Below are positions 61,001-64,000 of a DNA stretch of 64,000 nt, piece after piece. Location: the NCBI GenBank assembly GCA_036897445.1, contig JAYMTL010000110.1, positions 1 to 64,000 of the forward strand, written 5' to 3'. The notes under the pieces were generated by a model. That model did not search any database and was not told the DNA's origin. It saw only the letters and a program-made list of their open reading frames with translations. Both the position numbers and the translations under genes were made by a program. This DNA is from Pelargonium tetragonum (taxonomy: Eukaryota > Streptophyta > Magnoliopsida > Geraniales > Geraniaceae). How positions within the stretch are numbered: position 1 is the stretch's first letter; the number at the start of each line of letters is the position of its first letter.

Positions 61001-64000
61001 TGAAAAAAGATCAAAAAATAGTAAGAAACTCCTTAATTTTAAAGCATAACAAAAGCTATATTAATTATCGCGAGCTAAAGAGTTCCCTGTAAAGATATAC
61101 AATTCAAAATTGAAGTTAGCAAATATATATAACTAAAAATCTCTTACAGGATCTCCCTTATACAAAAAAAACTACTTTGCGCAACATTTTTGTCTTATAG
61201 TTATGAGACTCTTTCCTCTTCATTCTTCGCCTTTTGAGATCCTTTTCTTGCTGTAGTAAAAACCTACTCTTAGATACTCACAAGGATTTCCTCCTAACCA
61301 CCAGCTTTTTAACCCGGGAACTCCCCTCCGTTTTAACGTTACCTCATAAAAAGGAACTTCCCTGCCGAAAAAGTCTTTATCCGTTAAACATCCTTAAAAG
61401 GTTTTTCTATTAAACCAATTTGTGAGTCTAAACTTCTCTATGTCTTATAAAAAACATATTAGCAGCCTCTTAAAAGGATCCCAGTATTCCCTACGAAGAA
61501 GTAAGTATACTCCTTAGCAGCTTCAACCTTATAAAATTTTTGGACTTAAAAGCCCTTGACTATTACTGGAAGCCTGGAACTCTTAAAGGATTTACTCCTT
61601 CTCCTCAACCTTTCAAATGAAATATTTACAAAAACTTCATATTGATTGTTTAGTTAGTTAGAACGCTGGATTTATTCTACAAGTAAGAAATGCCAGGAAC
61701 CTAAGGGGACCTAAGCCAGCCTTTATTAAATAGGTACTAATTTCAGAGAGCCCCGGGAGTACCTAATATACGATTAAGCAAAAAAAACCTCTTTATATAA
61801 CAAGGAACCCTTCGACACTCTTACTAGGCCTTAGTTTGACCCTTTTTATTGATAAGGGCTTCGGCTAAGAATAAAGGGAGAAAGTTTGAGATGCGGGTAG
61901 ACCTTTTTTGATTAGCTGTTTCCAAAAGGAGCACCCTTTTAATTTAAAAATCAGGTATTCATTTTCTTTCCTTTTCCGTGTCGCCTGTGAAATAGGTAGA
62001 GAGGACTTACTCGTTTTGAACCTTAATTACATTACCTTAGGTATTGCGCTTTAAAACTCTCGGTTAGAGCATCGTCGTTTCTTCCTTTAAAGAGATGATT
62101 TTTCTATTGGAGTAGCCCCACCCGGAGTTTATCTTATTACAGGGGTTGCTAGGGGTAAACTAATGAAATAAAAATTTGAAAGGGGCAGGTAATTCGGTCT
62201 CAATTAACATGAAAGAAAAATAGATGCTTAATACATAGTTAAGACCGGGTGGGGCTTTTAAATAAATAGGCGGTAGTTTAAGAGGATCAAACTAATAAAA
62301 ACGACTAAGAGATTTAGAATAAAAATATGACACCCTTATGATTGACAAGCGTATTTTAAATAACAATACCCCGGAGCCGGGAATTTTCTTGGTGTTTAAC
62401 TTGGAATGTCTGCCTTTATAAGAAAGAGGGCGTAGCTACGCAGTTTTCATTTTTAGTGATTTAAACTTGTTGACTTTGACAGAATAGTGACTGCCTGCCC
62501 TAATACTAACGTATTCTATTATTATTTATTCCAGCAAGAGCAATTAAAAAAAGGATTAAGGTTTTACTGTAACTATAAAGGGTAATCCATTCAAAATAAA
62601 GTTAATATAACATTAAGAAAGGCATGTTGGATTTAGGTTCAATTTCCAAAGTAGCAGCATGCTTTATAATGGAGTTTCTTCCTTTTTTGTTTGTCAAGCA
62701 AGAAATTGCTGGTATAAAATAACCGACATATAGCCAAAACAAGAGATGCTTAAATTCTTCGACCGAAAACCTAGTTTGCTCTAAAAAGTTTCTTAGTTCC
62801 GATCCTATACCTATAATTATAGTCTTACTTTTTTCGGTAGCCTAACTACTTTTGAGAATCTTTTATTTAGAGCTTGGCCTCTTGTAGCTATACTCTTGAC
62901 AGTCTGGACAGCTTGCTTATGTATCGTTTCTTATGCGGCTTGCTAGTCTGAGTTGCTGCCTATACTTAATTGTTAGGAAATCCAGCCTTACTCTTAACTG
63001 TAGTCTTAGCTACACTTCCTTGGAGCTATACCTTCTCTTGTAGCCCAATTCTGTATCAGTACCCTTCTGAGAACTAGACTCTTACAAGACTCCCTTAGTC
63101 TTAAGTTTAAATCAAAGTTACAAACAAAAGTTTTCCATAGGTTTTCTTAAAGCTAAAACTTTATTTATTTCTACATTTTGAACTTCTTACTTTTTATATC
63201 CCGGATTTCATTCCATGTTAACCGGAAAACAGTAATACAGGAGTTCTAATCCCAACCTATCTAAAAAGACTAATAAATACAACTAGGAAATCCCCAAATC
63301 TCTGTCCCTCCTTATATCAAGACTTTCTATTTGATACAACCTACCCTGCCTAGGATACCTGTAAAGAAAAGTATAGAACTTTATAAAGCCCGCTTGGAAA
63401 CTAGATTCTCTACTTATTCATCATACCTTGTTTATCACTCCTATTGTCTTCTCTAGCGCTTCTTCTAGTTATTCTAGAAATGGAAATGAAAACCCAATTC
63501 AATATAGAACTTTGGAGGAAAGAAGTGAAATTTCTGCCTTTTTATTAAGTATTTCTCTTCAGACTTTGACAAATTAAACTCTACTCTAATAAGGGGTTCC
63601 TGTCTTTAAAAGAACCTTTTCATTCAATAAAATGAAGTATCTACGAAAGCTAGTTTATATTAAGAGTCTTTTACAAAATGAGTTTTAGGGTTTTCTCACG
63701 ATCCCAAAACTGAGTGAATCATCACCAATACTTATTTAACAAAAAGTTTGAAGATTGATAAGGCATTCGTTAGTTTTTGAATAGTACTCGAATCCATCAG
63801 GAGATCTTTTTTTTGTAACAAACATATCGGCAAAGGCGAAGTTTAACCGTTTTGACAATTCTTATACGCATTCTAGACTCTTTCTCTTCTTTTTGGAAGC
63901 ACACAAGTTTAGCTTATCCCTTATATTTATTAGTTTCCCCAGGTTAACCAATTCCTTGCTATTCTAGAGCTGACGACTTTCTTTTATAACTTTACTGGAC
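58081..64000. other. Gene-free right end
   Basis: Apart from the tRNA-Met-like stretch at 59553, I see no gene. The frame at 60571-60765 plus (64 codons) is polar and basic without a family signature. Two further patches with the CTA-rich texture lie at about 62840-63110 and 63340-63480. Confidence 0.5.
59553..59603 (+). other. tRNA-Met(CAT)-like 3' half
   Basis: GGAAGTCATTGGTTCAAACC (59572-59591) closely follows the variable loop and T arm of plastid-type elongator tRNA-Met, which I remember as GGAGTCATTGGTTCAAATCC. A CAT triplet lies at 59567-59569, a few bases closer to the variable loop than normal, so the anticodon arm looks shortened. The T stem pairs at only three of five positions, and no 5' acceptor strand matches TATCGCT. 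Plastid-derived trnM is common in plant mitochondria, so a decayed copy fits the other tRNA-like loci. Confidence 0.27.

Larger units (their letters stand above)
1..64000. repeat. Dispersed short GC-rich near-palindromes, GG-N2to4-CC type
   Basis: Short islands of two to four G, two to four mixed bases, then two to four C occur through the whole window in an otherwise AT-rich background. Clear examples are GGGATTCCC 2078-2086, GGGAATCCC 11606-11614 and 14185-14193, GGGATCCC 17074-17081, GGGGAATCC 23077-23085, GGGGAATACCC 38259-38269, GGGCGTCCC 44806-44814, GGGGATCCC 45018-45026 and GGGTACCC 45420-45427. In hand-read samples I saw one every 60 to 350 bases, roughly three or more times what base composition predicts for GGNNNCC. 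Many are flanked by A runs on the left and T runs on the right, for example a six-pair hairpin at 17260-17275. They resemble in spirit the GC clusters or hairpin elements of some fungal and algal organelle genomes, but I do not recognise the family. No longer conserved flank was seen. Confidence 0.55.

Noticed and set aside
1-64000. CRISPR array, prophage, insertion sequence, retroelement or other mobile element
   Set aside because: No regularly spaced long direct repeats, no terminal inverted repeats with target duplications, and no open frame long enough for a transposase, integrase, reverse transcriptase or capsid protein.
1-64000. Possibility that the window is a shuffled or synthetic sequence
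   Set aside because: The adjoining Phe-like and Pro-like loci, the structured Gln-like locus and the long palindromes would not survive shuffling, though they do not exclude a heavily mutated natural sequence.

Overview
This 64 kb window is AT-rich (about one third G+C by eye on sampled lines) and contains no protein-coding gene that I can support. The longest open frame is 97 codons, most of the longer frames need GTG or TTG starts, and none shows a recognisable domain. That is what stop-codon frequency alone gives in DNA of this composition. I found no CRISPR array, transposase, integrase, retroelement or capsid gene.

The best-supported content is a small set of tRNA-like loci whose closest remembered relatives are mitochondrial tRNAs of land plants and their allies. 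A tRNA-Phe(GAA)-like locus at 42905-42966 abuts a tRNA-Pro(TGG)-like locus at 42967-43039; the same pair is neighbouring in many plant mitochondrial genomes. A tRNA-Gln(TTG)-like locus lies at 52287-52354. The Phe and Gln loci keep well-paired acceptor stems but are short internally: Phe lacks most of the D arm and about four bases of the T loop, and Gln lacks about four bases in the 5' half of the anticodon arm. Weaker partial tRNA-like stretches (isolated T arms, D arms or anticodon arms) occur at about 8870, 9380, 12965, 29709, 30792, 39410, 53090, 57129 and 59553. Three short words resemble universal rRNA cores: SSU 530-loop-like at 33740, SSU 915-region-like at 45405 and, doubtfully, LSU 2500-region-like at 8887.

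My best guess is mitochondrial or mitochondrion-derived DNA from a plant-like or other eukaryotic lineage. It may be (a) gene-poor, decayed organelle DNA, (b) an old nuclear copy of such DNA, or (c) a genome whose genes are encrypted by nucleotide-insertion editing. The sequence alone does not decide between these.

Layout. 1-7650: AT-rich noncoding DNA with several A/C-rich or T/G-rich low-complexity patches (1121-1440, 2140-2290, 4225-5600, 7255-7645), an 18-bp GC palindrome at 2089 and a nested inverted-repeat cluster at 5250-5345. 7650-13000: noncoding DNA with three minus-strand tRNA-like stretches. 13000-42900: a long gene-free interval with dispersed GC motifs, AT microsatellites and a 20-bp palindrome at 32487. 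42900-43040: the Phe/Pro pair. 43040-57200: noncoding DNA with a 22-bp palindrome at 44294, the Gln locus and two more tRNA-like stretches. 57200-64000: low-complexity patches like those at the left end, and one tRNA-Met-like stretch.

Across the whole window runs a very frequent short GC-rich near-palindrome of the general form GG-N2to4-CC (for example GGGAATCCC, GGGATCCC, GGGTACCC), roughly every 60-350 bases, standing out from the AT-rich background. With the truncated tRNA-like loci, this is the most unusual aspect of the window.
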